Of a stretch of 64,000 nucleotides of DNA, positions 1-12,550 are shown in pieces. Every line of letters begins with the position of its first letter. Positions within the stretch are counted from its first letter, which is position 1. Position numbers and translations under genes: made by a program. The notes beneath the pieces were generated by a model. That model did no database searches. It saw nothing but the letters and a program-made list of their open reading frames with translations, and was not told the origin of the DNA. This stretch comes from Biscogniauxia marginata (taxonomy: Eukaryota > Ascomycota > Sordariomycetes > Xylariales > Xylariaceae), in NCBI GenBank assembly GCA_022695795.1, contig MU404084.1, positions 310,001-374,000 of the forward strand, read 5' to 3'.

Positions 1-2139
1 ATCGACCGTATGCCGGGGCCGACGCCCATGCCCTCGTCCACGACCCCCCAAGCGAGGGGCGCCAACGCCATCTCGCTCCGTGCCTCGGCGCCAAGACCGC
101 CGTTGCCGCCGCACCGAGCGCTGATGACGGCGCTACAGGACCCACCGCGCAGGACGAGCGGGTTTCCTGCGGCATCGCCGGTCGCAAGCCGGGCGGCGGG
201 TGCGCGTCTGAGGCCCAGGGCAAGGACGCCGAGGAGTAGCGCCGTGAGCAGAGACAGGAGGGCGATCAGGGCCCGGGTGCCGAAGGCGATGGCGACCGTG
301 GTCGTGGCCCTGCGTGCGATCATGTCCCTGGCTACAGTGGAGAACACGGCCTGGCTGAGGAGGAAGCCGAGACCCGCGAAGACGACGAGGAGGACCCAGG
401 AAACTGGGCGCGGGAGTGTTAGGTACAAGCTGCTGATCTGGTGACCGGCCGGGTTGGAGGAGACGCGCAGGGGTCGGGGCGCGAGGGCGAAGAGGGAAAA
501 CTCGTGCGAGAGGAAGTATGTGGTCAAAAGTGAGTTGATGATTAGATAGAGCACGGCGAGGAGGAGCTGTGGCAGCGCCGCGAGGAGCGCCATCTGCGCG
601 GCTTCGATCGGCGTTGGGAGTAGGAATGTGGTGGCAGGAGAGGGTGTAGCGGTGCCGAAGGGTGTGAACGGATCGTCAGGGTTAGCGATTATCAATAGTG
701 CCACTGCAACAGCAGTCGGGGCGCCAATTGCGAGCCAGGACAAAACCACCGAGGCCCAGTGAGAAATGGACGGAGTTTGAATCCAGTAATGGCTGGAGGG
801 TTTATAAAATTTGGCCTCTTCAAGGCCCCAGCGCCCCTGGCGGACGTCAGCCTTTGTCATGAGACAAGCGTCTGTGGTCGTCGGATCTGGGTTTCGTGAA
901 AAGTAGCGGAGAGCATCGCCGAGTGTGGCAAGTGGTTCGAACGTTGACCGTGTTAGGATGATAGCCATACTGATTACTGAGCCAAGATTGAGGAGTGCCA
1001 CAGCGCCTAGCATGGAGCCGCTGACGATGACGCTACACGTCTTTTCAGGGTTTCGAGTTGTAAATATTATGGCATTATATCTGCCAACAGTCAGTTGGGT
1101 CCCAACATAGAATCCTTTAATTCGCTCTGATAACCTACATTACTTGAGTCGTGACGGCGATCAGCAGGATGACGGCTCCTAAAGTTACCCTGAAGCCGGA
1201 TATGTGTATGAGGTTGCGCAAGGATGGTACGCCGATATCGAGCCACCACTTATTCTCATGCGCGATAGAAACTTCGTGTTTGGTTGGGCTCGAAAGGACC
1301 TGAAAGACGTGATTGGCGCCAGAGAGAATGGCGATAGTCAAGACGTTGATGACGACGTGAATCCCGATGTTGATATTATTCGCGGTGTTACAGTCGCCTG
1401 AGTAGATTGCCGACTCCCCTGATATAAGTTTCGTTCTGGTGATGACCAGTATTAAGCAGATGATTCCGACAACTAAGATTATGAATGCTAATAATGTATT
1501 AAAGACGACCCCGCCTCGCCATCCGGTAAAGTGTCGCCGAAGACCGCTTCGTGCGCTCGAATTACTGCATCCGTTCATGCCACCGGTAAGCTCGGTGCTA
1601 GAGGAGTAGAATTGTCCATACTCGACGAGATGCGATGTCAAGGTGTCTCTCCGCGATCTGATCTCAACGCCTCGCTCGCCCCATTTTCTCTGCTCCCTCT
1701 TTCTTGCCAGCGTCTCTGGCGTTTCCCCCCTCATGAAATTAACAATATAATCTGGGACGATGCTTCTGTCGATGCTCACGGCATCATCCTGCGTGCGGAA
1801 GAATGATCGAGGTTGCCAATTAGACGGGCGGAGCATTCCCAACCGGTTGGTAGATCCGAACCAGCTGCCAGATCCGAGGGTTGAAGGCACTCCCGAGGGG
1901 TTGCGATTGTGAAAGAGGTTACCTATCCGGCTAGAACGTGGACTTGATGCCACCTCAGAATTGGTACGGTTGTGGAAAGGCCATTGTACTGTCGGCGGCT
2001 TTGTATCCCTAGATGACGGCATGGCTGATCTCGACGATGTATATTCGGTGCCCTCTTGGATCCTATCAAGTTGAAGGGTGCCATTGGTGCTTCGCCGACT
2101 ACCTCTCGGAGGGCTCGACATTTCAGATGGCCCCGTCAT
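1..2139 (-). CDS. DUF6536-type multi-pass membrane protein, 3' end beyond window
   Basis: Two exons are visible: 2139-1139 and 1080-1, joined by a 58-bp GT-AG intron (1081-1138, donor AT|GTAGGT, acceptor GGCAG). The join restores the frame and reads TQVIYNAIIF. An in-frame stop lies just upstream of the chosen ATG. The first ~200 residues are Ser/Arg-rich and probably disordered. Then comes FTGWRGG, a membrane helix, the SGDC segment, a second helix and the WLDIGVPSLRN motif, which is the pattern I recognise as fungal DUF6536. Exon 2 adds several more hydrophobic segments and ends near a PLAWGVVDEG segment that lies close to the C-terminus in this family. The reading frame is still open at base 1, so the gene is cut by the window edge. 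The family has no established biochemical role. Confidence 0.82.
1081..1138 (-). other. intron of the DUF6536 gene
   Basis: 58-bp GT-AG intron. Without it the frame stops at 1135. Removing it gives an uninterrupted frame that runs on through bases 1080 to 1. Confidence 0.8.
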
Positions 2140-4860
2140 TGTTGTTTCTGTATCTCAATGTAGAGTGCCCGTTGTCTCTGGGTGGTATTACAATCTCCAT
2201 CCCGGGGAGGGGGCACCTAGTTCCACAGGTACAATAATGACATATAGAAGTGGAATATAATTTCTTCAAACGAGGGACTAGAAACTACAACAATTGACGA
2301 AGAACAAAAAGTCGGCAACGGCCGACAGAGAGGCAGAAAGGATAAAAGATCAGCTAGGGAAGACGGGAGCGATCGGGGAGTTTCCAAACTTATGGCAGAT
2401 AAAGCTTAGGAATGACGGCCAACCAACACCCCTTCCACTCCGTAAGTGATCGCCCTGACCCTTCTCATCAATCGTGGCAGGGTGGTATGGATTCGCGAGG
2501 CACCTTACTGCAGATGAGCCGCTCCGGGATGCCTGCTTAGGCGCATCAAAAACGACCAGGGCCGGCAATGAGACACTAAAATTACTTCATGCGGTGCCAA
2601 ATCCAGGTATCGGCCTATGAAACTTCCATCTGTGATTGGTCGATCCGGCGAGCCTTCAAGTGAACCGGGGTTTTCGTCAAGGTCGAGGGCCTATGCACGA
2701 ACCCAAGGCTCAGAAACAAGAAGAAAAGTTGAAAATGCCCAAGCGTTCCTGTGCCGTATGGAGTCATGGATCACATAAATTGTGGAAGGCCAGAGGCTAG
2801 AAGACTAGAAGATGATCTTTGCAGTAGCCGAAGATCGTCATCCGTCGCATTCGGCAGACAACAGATAGCTTGCAGCTTGCAGTAGGTGGCCGAGATAAAT
2901 CCTTAGTAAACTAAGACGTACATATCTCTCATCGTCACATTGGTTCTAGAATATTGAATGTGATGCCAACTGCGTACGTAGCTTGGTCTCGTACCGAAAC
3001 TTGCAGACTTGCAATATTCCAAGACGAAAAGAAAAGGAAGAAAATCAGTACCTAGGTGAACCTTGTGCAGCATAGTAAGCGCGCGTGCATCGACCTCCCA
3101 ATAGGCGTGGCGGAATAAGGACTCGTATACAAGGGGCTAGAGAAACAACCTATGGGCAAAGGGGGGGATCATTCATGCAACAGGGGAGCATCGAGGTGAG
3201 AACAGTTAGTCGAATCCCTGAACCCTAGATAGCATCTTCCCATCCCTTCCAGCACATCGCCCGCATAACTGCTCAGGTACCCAGAACGTGGTAGAATCGA
3301 TGATCCTCGAGTGAGCGAGAGAGCTACTTAGCTCCGTGTTTCATCCTTTCTTTATAAGAGAAACTAAAATGAACCAATCGTGCCAAAGTCTGGTTCAGTC
3401 GATGAGCGTCGTCTGAACTCTTCTGTGCTCGTCGCAGGGTGTCTTGGTTTGGCCAAAACGGAGGGGAAGGCAAGAGAAGACGAGACAGGGGTCGGTAGTG
3501 TTAATCTCTCATTCTCGTGCGGACTCTGCTCTCTGCTGGTGAATCCTCGAGGAGGGGCATTCTCTTTATCTGCGGTGTATAGCCTCAGCCTAGCCTAGCA
3601 TGTCAAGGCATAGCGCCATCGCCATAAACTCCCGGCGAATGTCGTACCGATACGTGCTGTCGTCCGATTGGCACTGAGATGACAAGTCAGAATAAGTCTG
3701 CATTCGCGTGGGGGAGGGATGAAAGTCGAAGGGTCTGTCGTTTGCCTTGGCAGTGTTTCATATAACCTATCGGGGGGCAGCTATGATAGGAACGGACCAG
3801 CTGATGCCAGATGCCCAACGTGCTGGGCAGGGGTAAATGTAATTCCTCACCCGATTAATATACGGTACCTGTACCTAGGTACCTACCTTACTACCATCGT
3901 AGTTTTAATTATTATTAATACCTGCTTACCTCACACTGTCGTCCCACCGATGCATCTTCCTATAGAAATCCAAAAGTAAAGTCAGGACTACTATCAGCTT
4001 AGCATGACCTTTTCCTTCTCCATACCATCATTAACAAGAGCGTTAAGTAGTAGTTACGTAGGCTAAGTAGGCATCGTCGTTATGACTTGGTTCTCGTTTA
4101 CATCTTCTGTATTCGGCATCTTTTATTCCTTCCTTCAGATGCTCCCATAATGCCTCCGAAGTGAGTACAAATTCTGGGTTTTCAAAGCCTCTAAATGTGT
4201 GTACAACTTTCTGCTAGATGAAATCCCTTAAAGAGAGACGCAGTCTGGCCTCCGGAAGAATATTTATTTTCTGATTGCGAAAGATCTAGCCATCTCATCA
4301 CTATCGATCTGAATAACGTACGAGCAATAGCCCTGCCTGGTGATTAATATCCGTAGATACCTTTCCAATTATCCTGCCGTTGACGGTAAGGACTTCCGCG
4401 CGCTAAACCGAAGGTGTCGCTAATATGTATTTGCTGTCTTCATAGGCATTGTTTAGGTTTATCCCGACAACAGTCCGGATATCGCCATTGGTCTTTTCGA
4501 GATATAGCCCCTAGCCAACTACGGTAAATCCAACCTCCGTTGAGACGATGCCACTTCCATTACTAGACCGGGAAACCCGAAATGTAAGTAGGCATACTGA
4601 TAAGTGAGATTTGGTTCTTTCTTGTCGGTATAGCTAGCATCGGGTACGGGGAGTTTCATGCTTCTCTTTCTTTTAGATTTAAACTTTTATATAACAGCCA
4701 TAGTTTTGGCGTCTAAACAATGCCTCTATAGTGTTTGGTCCTGCCATCTCGAACATCTTTAACTCAGCCTGGTGAGCCATGCCATCGTAAAGATCCGAGG
4801 GTATACGAATAATTAATTACTAGTGTCTATTATAACGCGTATAATTATGTTACTAGCTTT
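2140..4860. other. intergenic, no supported gene
   Basis: The 5' side of the DUF6536 gene followed by about 2.5 kb with only short isolated ORFs (largest 60-86 codons) that show no domain or coding bias I trust. Around 3870-3890 there is a nested GGTACC/CCTAGG palindromic motif that recurs in other intergenic stretches. Base composition becomes sharply AT-rich from about 4860. Confidence 0.6.
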
Positions 4861-5460
4861 AAAAACAAGACCAAAAGAAAAAAGGTTGTAAAAAAGATAG
4901 TTAATTCAAAAATTTTAAAATGACGAAATCTAGGTTAAAGCTAAATTTTTTAAAGTGGTTTATACTTTTTTATACGGCTAAATACTCCTTAAAATTCCGA
5001 ATAAAATCGAAATAATTAAATTATTAATATAATTAAGAATTTGTTTTTTTACGAATTTAAAATAATTATTTTAAAATAAAATTAATAATTAATTTTAATC
5101 GAATTATTACTTTATATATCTTTAAAAATCTCTTATTATTTTTTATTATTTTTTAATAATTTTTATAAATCCTTTATATTCCTTTTTTTTTTTTTTTTTT
5201 TTACTTTTTTTTTATTAAGTATTTAAAAAGTTATATTAATTTACGATTTAAGAATTTAATTATTATATAAATTTTTCTCTTTATTATTTTTCTTAATTTA
5301 CGAATTAGTTTTATAATTAAAACTATTATAATTTAAGTTTTTTAAATAATTTAATTTTTTAATTTTATTAAACTTTATATAAATAAAAAAATCATTATAA
5401 ATCATAATATTATTAATAAAATCTAAAAATAAAAAAACCTATTTAAATAATTAATATTCG
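4860..5460. other. very AT-rich flank, probably RIP-mutated repeat
   Basis: About 600 bp of nearly pure A/T with homopolymer runs (for example the T run near 5180-5202) and almost no CpA or CpG, to the left of the nested mobile elements. I cannot recognise any protein domain. It may be an older, completely eroded repeat or RIP that spread out of the adjacent element. Confidence 0.5.
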
Positions 5461-5510
5461 TTTAACGTGTTTTATAAGCGAGTAAGCCATATAAGCAAGT
5501 AAATCATTTA

Positions 5511-5515
5511 ATTTT
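5511..5515 (+). repeat. target-site duplication, left copy
   Basis: ATTTT immediately before the 5' LTR. The same five bases follow the 3' LTR at 13010-13014. A 5-bp duplication is normal for gypsy-type integrase. Confidence 0.85.
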
Positions 5516-5974
5516 TGTTACAAATCAGCTCTATTGAAAGGAACCCAACAGGGATGTCGGAACAGGAACCAAGAATGTGTGAAATAGTGGGGACAACACA
5601 CATTCTATGTAACATCACGTGATGTTAAACCTGTGTTAATCGGTTGACTGGGATAGACTCAACATAGTAAGTCTAAGTTGGTCTAATAACCCATCCAGGT
5701 TTAAAGGTATCCAATATACCACAAGGAAGAGGTGATGGGTATAAATAGATTAGAATCTCTTATAAATTTTGTCTCTCGTTCTTTAGCTATTAATTTAAAA
5801 CTATAGTCACTCTTTAATATTATAATAAAAATACCTTAAAACCTCTTTAACGAACATAACATTATAAATCAATTAAACCAATCTTAACCCACTATTACTT
5901 TTAAATCAAAAAAACCTAATACGTACTTACTTATAAAGTCAGCTAACTAGGAACACATAAGGAGATTCGTCACA
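5516..5974 (+). repeat. 5' LTR
   Basis: Same length (459 bp) and alignable end to end with 12551-13009. It begins TGTTACAAATC and ends CGTCACA. The left half keeps more G and C than the matching part of the 3' LTR. Confidence 0.93.
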
Positions 5975-6359
5975 TTTTAATAGCTCCTTAATTAGTGCTT
6001 AATATTGGTTTAAAAGAAGGGACTTTCGGTTAAACAATCCCAGGATAAGCATGCCCCTTAAGACTAAAGGGTAACAAAAAAAGAAACAAGTAAGAGAATA
6101 ATAATTAATAAACTCTTAAACGAAAGCTTTAAATTTTTTTACGGTATAATAAAAAAGTTTAAAAGAATTAATATAAGAGTTAATTATAATTATAGCTAAA
6201 GAAAAATCATTTAAAAAAGAAAAAGAGGAGGAGAAAGAAACACTTAAAAAAGAAAATAAACAGGTAAAACAACCTTTACCTCCTAAAGACAAGTAACCGA
6301 AACCACCCTTAAACGATAGCGACCTTAACAACTTAAATAACAAAAACAATATAACAACC

Positions 6360-7140
6360 CTTAATATAAAGGGTTTTAAACCAATTATACCTAGTAGATA
6401 TAATGGGTTAAGCGATTTAGAAGGGTTTTTAATCCAGGTTAGAACCTATTTACGGTTCTATTATAAAACGATTACTACTAAGGAACAAAAGGTTTTCACA
6501 GTATCCTAGCTCCTCGTTGAAACTGCCTTAACCTGGTTTTAACTAGTAATAAAGAATCATCTAGAAAACGGATTAAACACCGAAAAAGACACAAAAAAAG
6601 TCTTTAAAATTATAAAGAGTTTAAAAAACAACTCAAGTTTATATTTAGTAATTCAATCCTTAAGTAACAAGCCGAAGCTTAACTTTATAAACTACGACAA
6701 AACAAAAAGGCTTTAAACTACGCTATTAAGTTCAAGAAACTCGCAAGCTAGTCATAACTACCTATCAAGAGCCTATACTACTTATTTTATCAAGGACTAA
6801 AAAACCATATAAAGAATAAGCTATATAAAACAAACCTATATAAAGAAAAAAACCCAGGAAAGTTTAATAACTATATTATAATAGTAATTACTATCAATAA
6901 CGAAAACTTTAAACGGTACCTTAAAAAGAAAAAAACGGTATAACGAAGGAATGGCGATTAACTAAAAAGAGGAAATCATAAAAGCGGTGCCGAAACTAAG
7001 AAAAGCACTAAAACCAAGTCAAACCCTATTAAAATTAACGTTACTCAAAAAAAGCAGAAAAAACGAAATAAATTAACTATTAAGTATTTTAATTATAGAA
7101 AGAAAAAACATTATAAAAACAAGTGTCGAAATCCTAAAAA
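6360..7140 (+). pseudogene. decayed gag with CCHC zinc knuckle
   Basis: Reading through stops on the + strand gives a gag-like capsid region (~6370-6800). A knuckle follows at about 7083-7130 with the spacing C-x2-C-x4-H-x4-C, in which the first two cysteines have become Tyr (TGT to TAT, a G-to-A change). Stops fall where Gln or Trp codons are expected. This is part of the element at 5516-13009. Confidence 0.75.
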
Positions 7141-8539
7141 ATAGGAACCGAGAATAAAAGGGATTCCTTAACCCAAGAAAAGAACTTCTAAAGCGAGAGT
7201 TTATTTCGAAAACAATAAATAAGTAAACTAAGTGTTTATTATTACTATTATTAAAATAGAGAAAAACGAGGAAGTCTCTATAAAAAAAATCTATAGATAT
7301 TATTAGGTTAACCGCAAAAATTATTTAGAGAATAACTATTTATACTTAGGATATTTTATATTAAAACAAGCTAAATAAAAATATAACGAAAATGAACTAT
7401 TATATAAATATAATAATTATAAACTAAAATACAACCTAGGAATTGAGTTAAACCATAACGAGTTACATTAAAGCCATTATAACGACGATAAGTATAAAAC
7501 CTATTAAGGAAAAAGCCAGCATAATAGCTTAAACTAGAGGTTTTATATAAATAATAATTGTAATGTTTATTAGAGCTTAAGGGAACATGTATTATTATAT
7601 TAAAGCTTTTATATTAACGACGCTTGTTAAGTATATAAAAGTTTTAAAGATGAAGCCGGTTATTATTCTTAAAAACTAGAAAGTAATAACATAAAAAAAA
7701 ATAAGTGTATTTGCGACAACGTCCCACGATGGTTATATTACTTTAAAGCATGTTATCTTTACTTAAGTTCCGAAAGAAATAACGAAGTAATTGTTAAAGG
7801 TTATATGTATTATATTTTAGTATTATGCGACGTATATGACTTACTCGGAGCGGGTTTCAAAGAAGACGAAGTTAAAAACGAATTATAAGAATTATAAAAA
7901 GAACTACATTTTCTATAATGGCTCGAAAAACGAGCTAAGTATAATATTAATTTATTTAGCTTAATAGGAAAGTACTTGATAGAACAATAAGCAAAAATAC
8001 GTGTAATTAAACTAAGTTGTAAACAAATCGTTAAAATATACCTTAAAAAAAGAGGAAAGTTTCTAGAAATTAATATAAACCTATAGGGAAATATCGAATT
8101 ACTTTTAATAAACAAACTTAAGGATTATATACTTTATTTAAAGATAATTTAAAACCTTAAGAAGTTTTAAGTTAATAGAAAAATAAACTTAGGTTATAAA
8201 AAGGCCCTCGAAAAAGAATTAAAGTTTTAATGTATAAGGTTTTATATAAAAAATAGACCTTTTACCCCTTATTACGTGAAGAATAATTAAAAAAACTGTT
8301 TAAATAATGATTACTAGAAACACGCTTCTATGAAAACCCAAGAATAGAAGGACATCCGGGCTACAGCAACTCAAAGAAACCCAAAAGAGAAAAGGCGTGG
8401 AAAACTAAAAAACGGCAAAGGCTCTCGCTAGTAAGGCAGCGAGAAGCTATAGACAGCAAGTCCTTATATGAAGTCCAGTCGGGACTCGATAATACCATTG
8501 TAACTAGAGTCAGGTATAATAAAAGGAAATATAAAGCCT

Positions 8540-10330
8540 TTATAAATTTAGAAGCAAATAGAAGCTATATTTTAACTAAAATAACTTAAAAAAACAAAAT
8601 ACTATAAATATATAAATAAAGTTTATACTAATTACGGAACTTTAAAGAATATATATCTAGTTACGAAAATGGTAAAGTGTTAAAAGAAATAGTCCCTTTT
8701 TTAGTAACCATTTAAAGACATTTTAAATAAGTCATTTTTAATATTACATATATATTAAGTCACGATATAATGCTAGGAATGAATTGGCTTAAAAGAAGTA
8801 ATTTACAAATAAATTTCAAGATAAACACGCTTTATTAAGATTAAAAATAAGAGAAGTTAACCACTACGGGTTACGAGATAAGTACTATAAATAACTTTAA
8901 AGAAACGGATATAAAAACGAAACATATTACTTATATAATTCGAGTAACCAAGCTTAAAGATCTAATAAAAAGAGTATTACGCGAGTACCTCCGTTTCTAT
9001 AAATTGTTTAAAGATAAGACAAAAGAAGAATTACTAAAACATAACTAATAGGATCACTAGATTTACTTTAAAGAAAGAAAGTAGCTAAAACTATTTTTAG
9101 TATATCTTATGAATTAAGAAAAATAAAAAGATCTTAATAAAGGATATATTTAAGAATTAGAATCCTTATTAAGATACTTAGTAATTATGGTACCTAAAGT
9201 CGATAAAAACGGGAAGTAACATATTAATAAAAAAGGAAACCTAGTGTAACGATAAGTAATCGACTATTGACACCTTAATAAAATAACCAAAAAAACGGAT
9301 ACTCGTTACTATTAATGAAACTCATAAAAGAACAAATTAACAAGGCCCAAATCTTTATAATATTAAACCTTCGCGATAAATATTATATAATTAAAATAGC
9401 CAAAAGACATAAATAGTATACCGCATTTAAAACAATACATGGATATTATAAGTACAAGGTTATGCCGTTTAGACTTATTAATACACTTATTACATTTTAA
9501 CATATAATTATAATAATCTTCCGTAAGTTTTTAAATAAATTTATATTCGTTTATTTAAACGATATACTAATTTACTTAAAAAGTGAAAAAAAAACATAAA
9601 AAACATATAAAACAAGTGTTAAAAACCCTGGAAAAAGTAAACCTACTTATTTATCCAACTAAAAATAAATAGCATATCAAAAAACTAGACTATTTAGGAT
9701 TTATAATAAGTCTAAGAGAAATCCGCATTTAAAAAGGGAAAATAGCAATAGTCAAGGATTAGCCAGAACCTAAGAGTGTCATAAACGTACGCGCATTTCT
9801 TGGCTTTATTAATTATATTAAATAACTCATTAAAGATTTCGGGCGTATTACTAAACCATTAACGGAACTAACTACCTTAACGAAAACAAGAAAGGCTTTC
9901 TATTTCACTAAAGAAGCTAAACAGGCTTTTTAATAACTAAAAAAAGTTATAACCAGTAAAGTTATATATAAACTTCTAAACGAAAATAAAAAGAAACGAT
10001 TAAAAACAAACGCCTTAAATTTCGCTATTAAAGTAATCCTAGAGCAACTAAAAAACAATGAAAAATAATACCTAATTATATACCTATTTAAAGCACTATA
10101 TAGTGCTAAACTAAACTATTAGATTTATAATAAGGAATTGTTAATAGTCATTAAAGCATTAAAGAAATAAGAACCATGGCTTAATAAAACCAAGAAACCT
10201 ATCAATATCTATTTAAACCACAAAAACCTTATATAATTCATAATAACACAAACGCTTAATTAAAAACACGAGTATTAAATGATTTTCTTATTTAAATTCA
10301 ATTTTAAAATCCAGCATATTAAGGAAAAAG
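8540..10330 (+). pseudogene. decayed pol: protease, reverse transcriptase, RNase H
   Basis: A retropepsin-like stretch ends near 8790 with LGMNWL. The reverse transcriptase is visible at about 9440-9490 (YKVMPF motif) and at about 9545-9565, where the catalytic YxDD box survives as YLND, its first Asp mutated to Asn. An RNase H-like region follows to about 10330. Many in-frame stops are present. Domain limits are by eye. Confidence 0.75.
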
Positions 10331-10559
10331 AAAATATTTAAACAAATCTTCTTAATAAAAAGGGAAATTATAAATTAAAAATCAATAAAAAAAATATCTA
10401 AATGTTCAAATAATAAAATAACAAATTAATTATATTAATTTACATGCGAATCAACATAAAAGACTAAAAATAACGTTTCAAAGAAAATTACAATTAAAAA
10501 GAAAAATAATTACAGTCTTAATAAGGATCTAGCGATAAACTTCTCTCGTACAAAAAAAA

Positions 10560-11862
10560 GGTATACGTATTAAAACGAATACAGAACGAATTCGTTAAAG
10601 AATTTCATAAACACCCTTTACATAGCTATCAAGGGATTTTCAAAACAATAAAACGACTTTAAAAAGAATTCGACTTTCCAGAAATGCGATAAACAGTTAA
10701 AAGAATTATAAAGAATTACAACCTCTATAATAAAGCTAAAGCATTACAATATAAACCATATAAATTATTACAGCTAACCTAGATACCTGATAAAGCGTGG
10801 TACATAATTACATGAGATTTCGTAATAAAACTTTTAAAGTTAAAAGATCCTACTATAGGAGTACCTTATAACAATATATAAGTAATTATTAATAAACTTA
10901 CGAAATATGCCTACTTCTTACTATTTAACGAATTAAACATAGTAAAACAATTAACTTTTAATTTCTTAAGAAAATACGTTAATAAACATAAATTATTAAA
11001 ACGCATTGTTTTAAATAAAAACAAGTTATTCACTTTAAAATTTTGAATAAACCTAATAAAATAAATAAAAATTAAATAAAAGTTGTTTATAACGTATTAT
11101 CTTTAAATAAACAAATAAACAAAGAAACTAAACTAAACAATAAAATAATATTTACGAAACTATGTTAATTAAGAAATAAATAACTAAGTAAAATTATTAT
11201 TAATAACTTAAATAATATACAACACTTCGGTTAACGAAGACATAAAAATGTTACTACACAAGGTAATATACAGGTAAAGAGCAGAAGTTTAAAGACAACC
11301 GATCGAATTTATGGAAGCACTAAGAGTCGAAATAAAGGCCCCGAGAGCAGAAGTACTATCTAAAAAGGTTTAAGCAATATAATAATAGCTATAAAAAGAA
11401 TTATAGTTTATTTAAAACAAAATAACAAGATATTATAATAAAAGAAGAACTAAAGAACTAATTTTTAAAAGAGGAAATATAGTTTACTTACTCCGTTAAC
11501 GATAAAGCATAACATTAAAAACACCTTAAATTAAAACAAAACGGCCCAGCGAAAAACCTAAATTTAAGAAATTAAAACTATATAGGATTAAAGAGGTTAT
11601 TTCGAAGGTTAACTATAAACTAGCGTTATTAAAAAAATCTAAAATATATTTTATATTTTATATTTCGCTTTTAAAACTAATACCAAAAAACTCCTTATTA
11701 AAAAACCAATTAAAATTTAAAGAAAACCCTAATAAGTACGAAATAAAGAAAATACTAAATTTAAAACGAATTAAAGGTTAATTATAATATTTTATTAAAT
11801 AAGAAAGTTACCCACTAAAAGAAAACACTTAAAAACCTCTTAAACACTTAAAAAACCTAACA
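10560..11862 (+). pseudogene. decayed integrase with C-terminal chromodomain
   Basis: An integrase core-like segment lies around 10790-11330 (W-DFV near 10810). At 11717-11862 a chromodomain is readable as NP-KYE-x2-KIL, then a YP-x2-ENT segment with the usual TWEPL written as T-stop-KPL, then LKHLKN. The chromodomain places the element among chromoviruses, whose integrases use it to target chromatin. Confidence 0.75.
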
Positions 11863-12009
11863 AACGAACTTAAGAACTTTTACCGCCAGAACCCAGATTA
11901 GCTAAAAGGGCCCGAAAATCGGGGTCCTAATCCAGAAAAGACAGGTCGAAGGAGGGGACGGCCGTAAAAGCAGCATTAATCTACTTAACCAACGAACGCT
12001 ATTCGACTG

Positions 12010-12420
12010 CCAATCTAGCTTACTTCTCTTTTAAACGCTCTTATTCTTCCTCCTCCACTTTTTCCATTTCTTTAATAAAAGAAAAACCGTGTTTTAACAT
12101 TTTTAAACCCCGTTTTTAAAGAAACTCCTTTTACTTATAAATACGAATTAACCGTTTTACGAGGGCTTATAATTAATTATTAAAGGATTAAAGTTCCTCT
12201 TTTATTTTGCGACGCTTAACTGTTAATTTCTCGCGTTTTTAGCTTATATTAAATAAGTTAAACATCTCGATACCTAAACCGTTATAATAATAACGAGTTT
12301 TAACTATATAATTAAAATAGGTTTTAAATTCAAAAACTATAAAATAAAACAAGTTAATCTTAAAACAATTAAAACAAGAAAATACCTTAAAACCAGAAAA
12401 CTAAATATATATAGTAAAAA
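12010..12420 (-). pseudogene. antisense coiled-coil ORF relic between pol and 3' LTR
   Basis: On the minus strand one frame between pol and the 3' LTR reads as a charged, Leu-rich coiled coil (for example KRLIRIYK, KMLKHGFSFIKEMEKVEEEE). It is interrupted only by TAA/TAG codons that would be CAA/CAG before RIP. The + strand of this stretch shows no domain. I recall similar antisense coiled-coil ORFs in some fungal gypsy elements. Function unknown; the ends are approximate. Confidence 0.5.
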
Positions 12421-12533
12421 AATCCCAAGATTCCCGCCTACTTTTACGAGATTTCGTAAGTAACTTCAAAACACTAAACATTATAAAGAATAAAGAGAAA
12501 AAAACTTACTCGAGATCTTTAAGATAAAGATCT

Positions 12534-12550
12534 AAAGAAAAAAGGAATAG
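12534..12550 (+). other. polypurine tract next to the 3' LTR
   Basis: A-rich, G-containing tract (AAAGAAAAAAGGAATAG) abutting the 3' LTR, in the position where plus-strand priming occurs in LTR retroelements. Confidence 0.6.
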
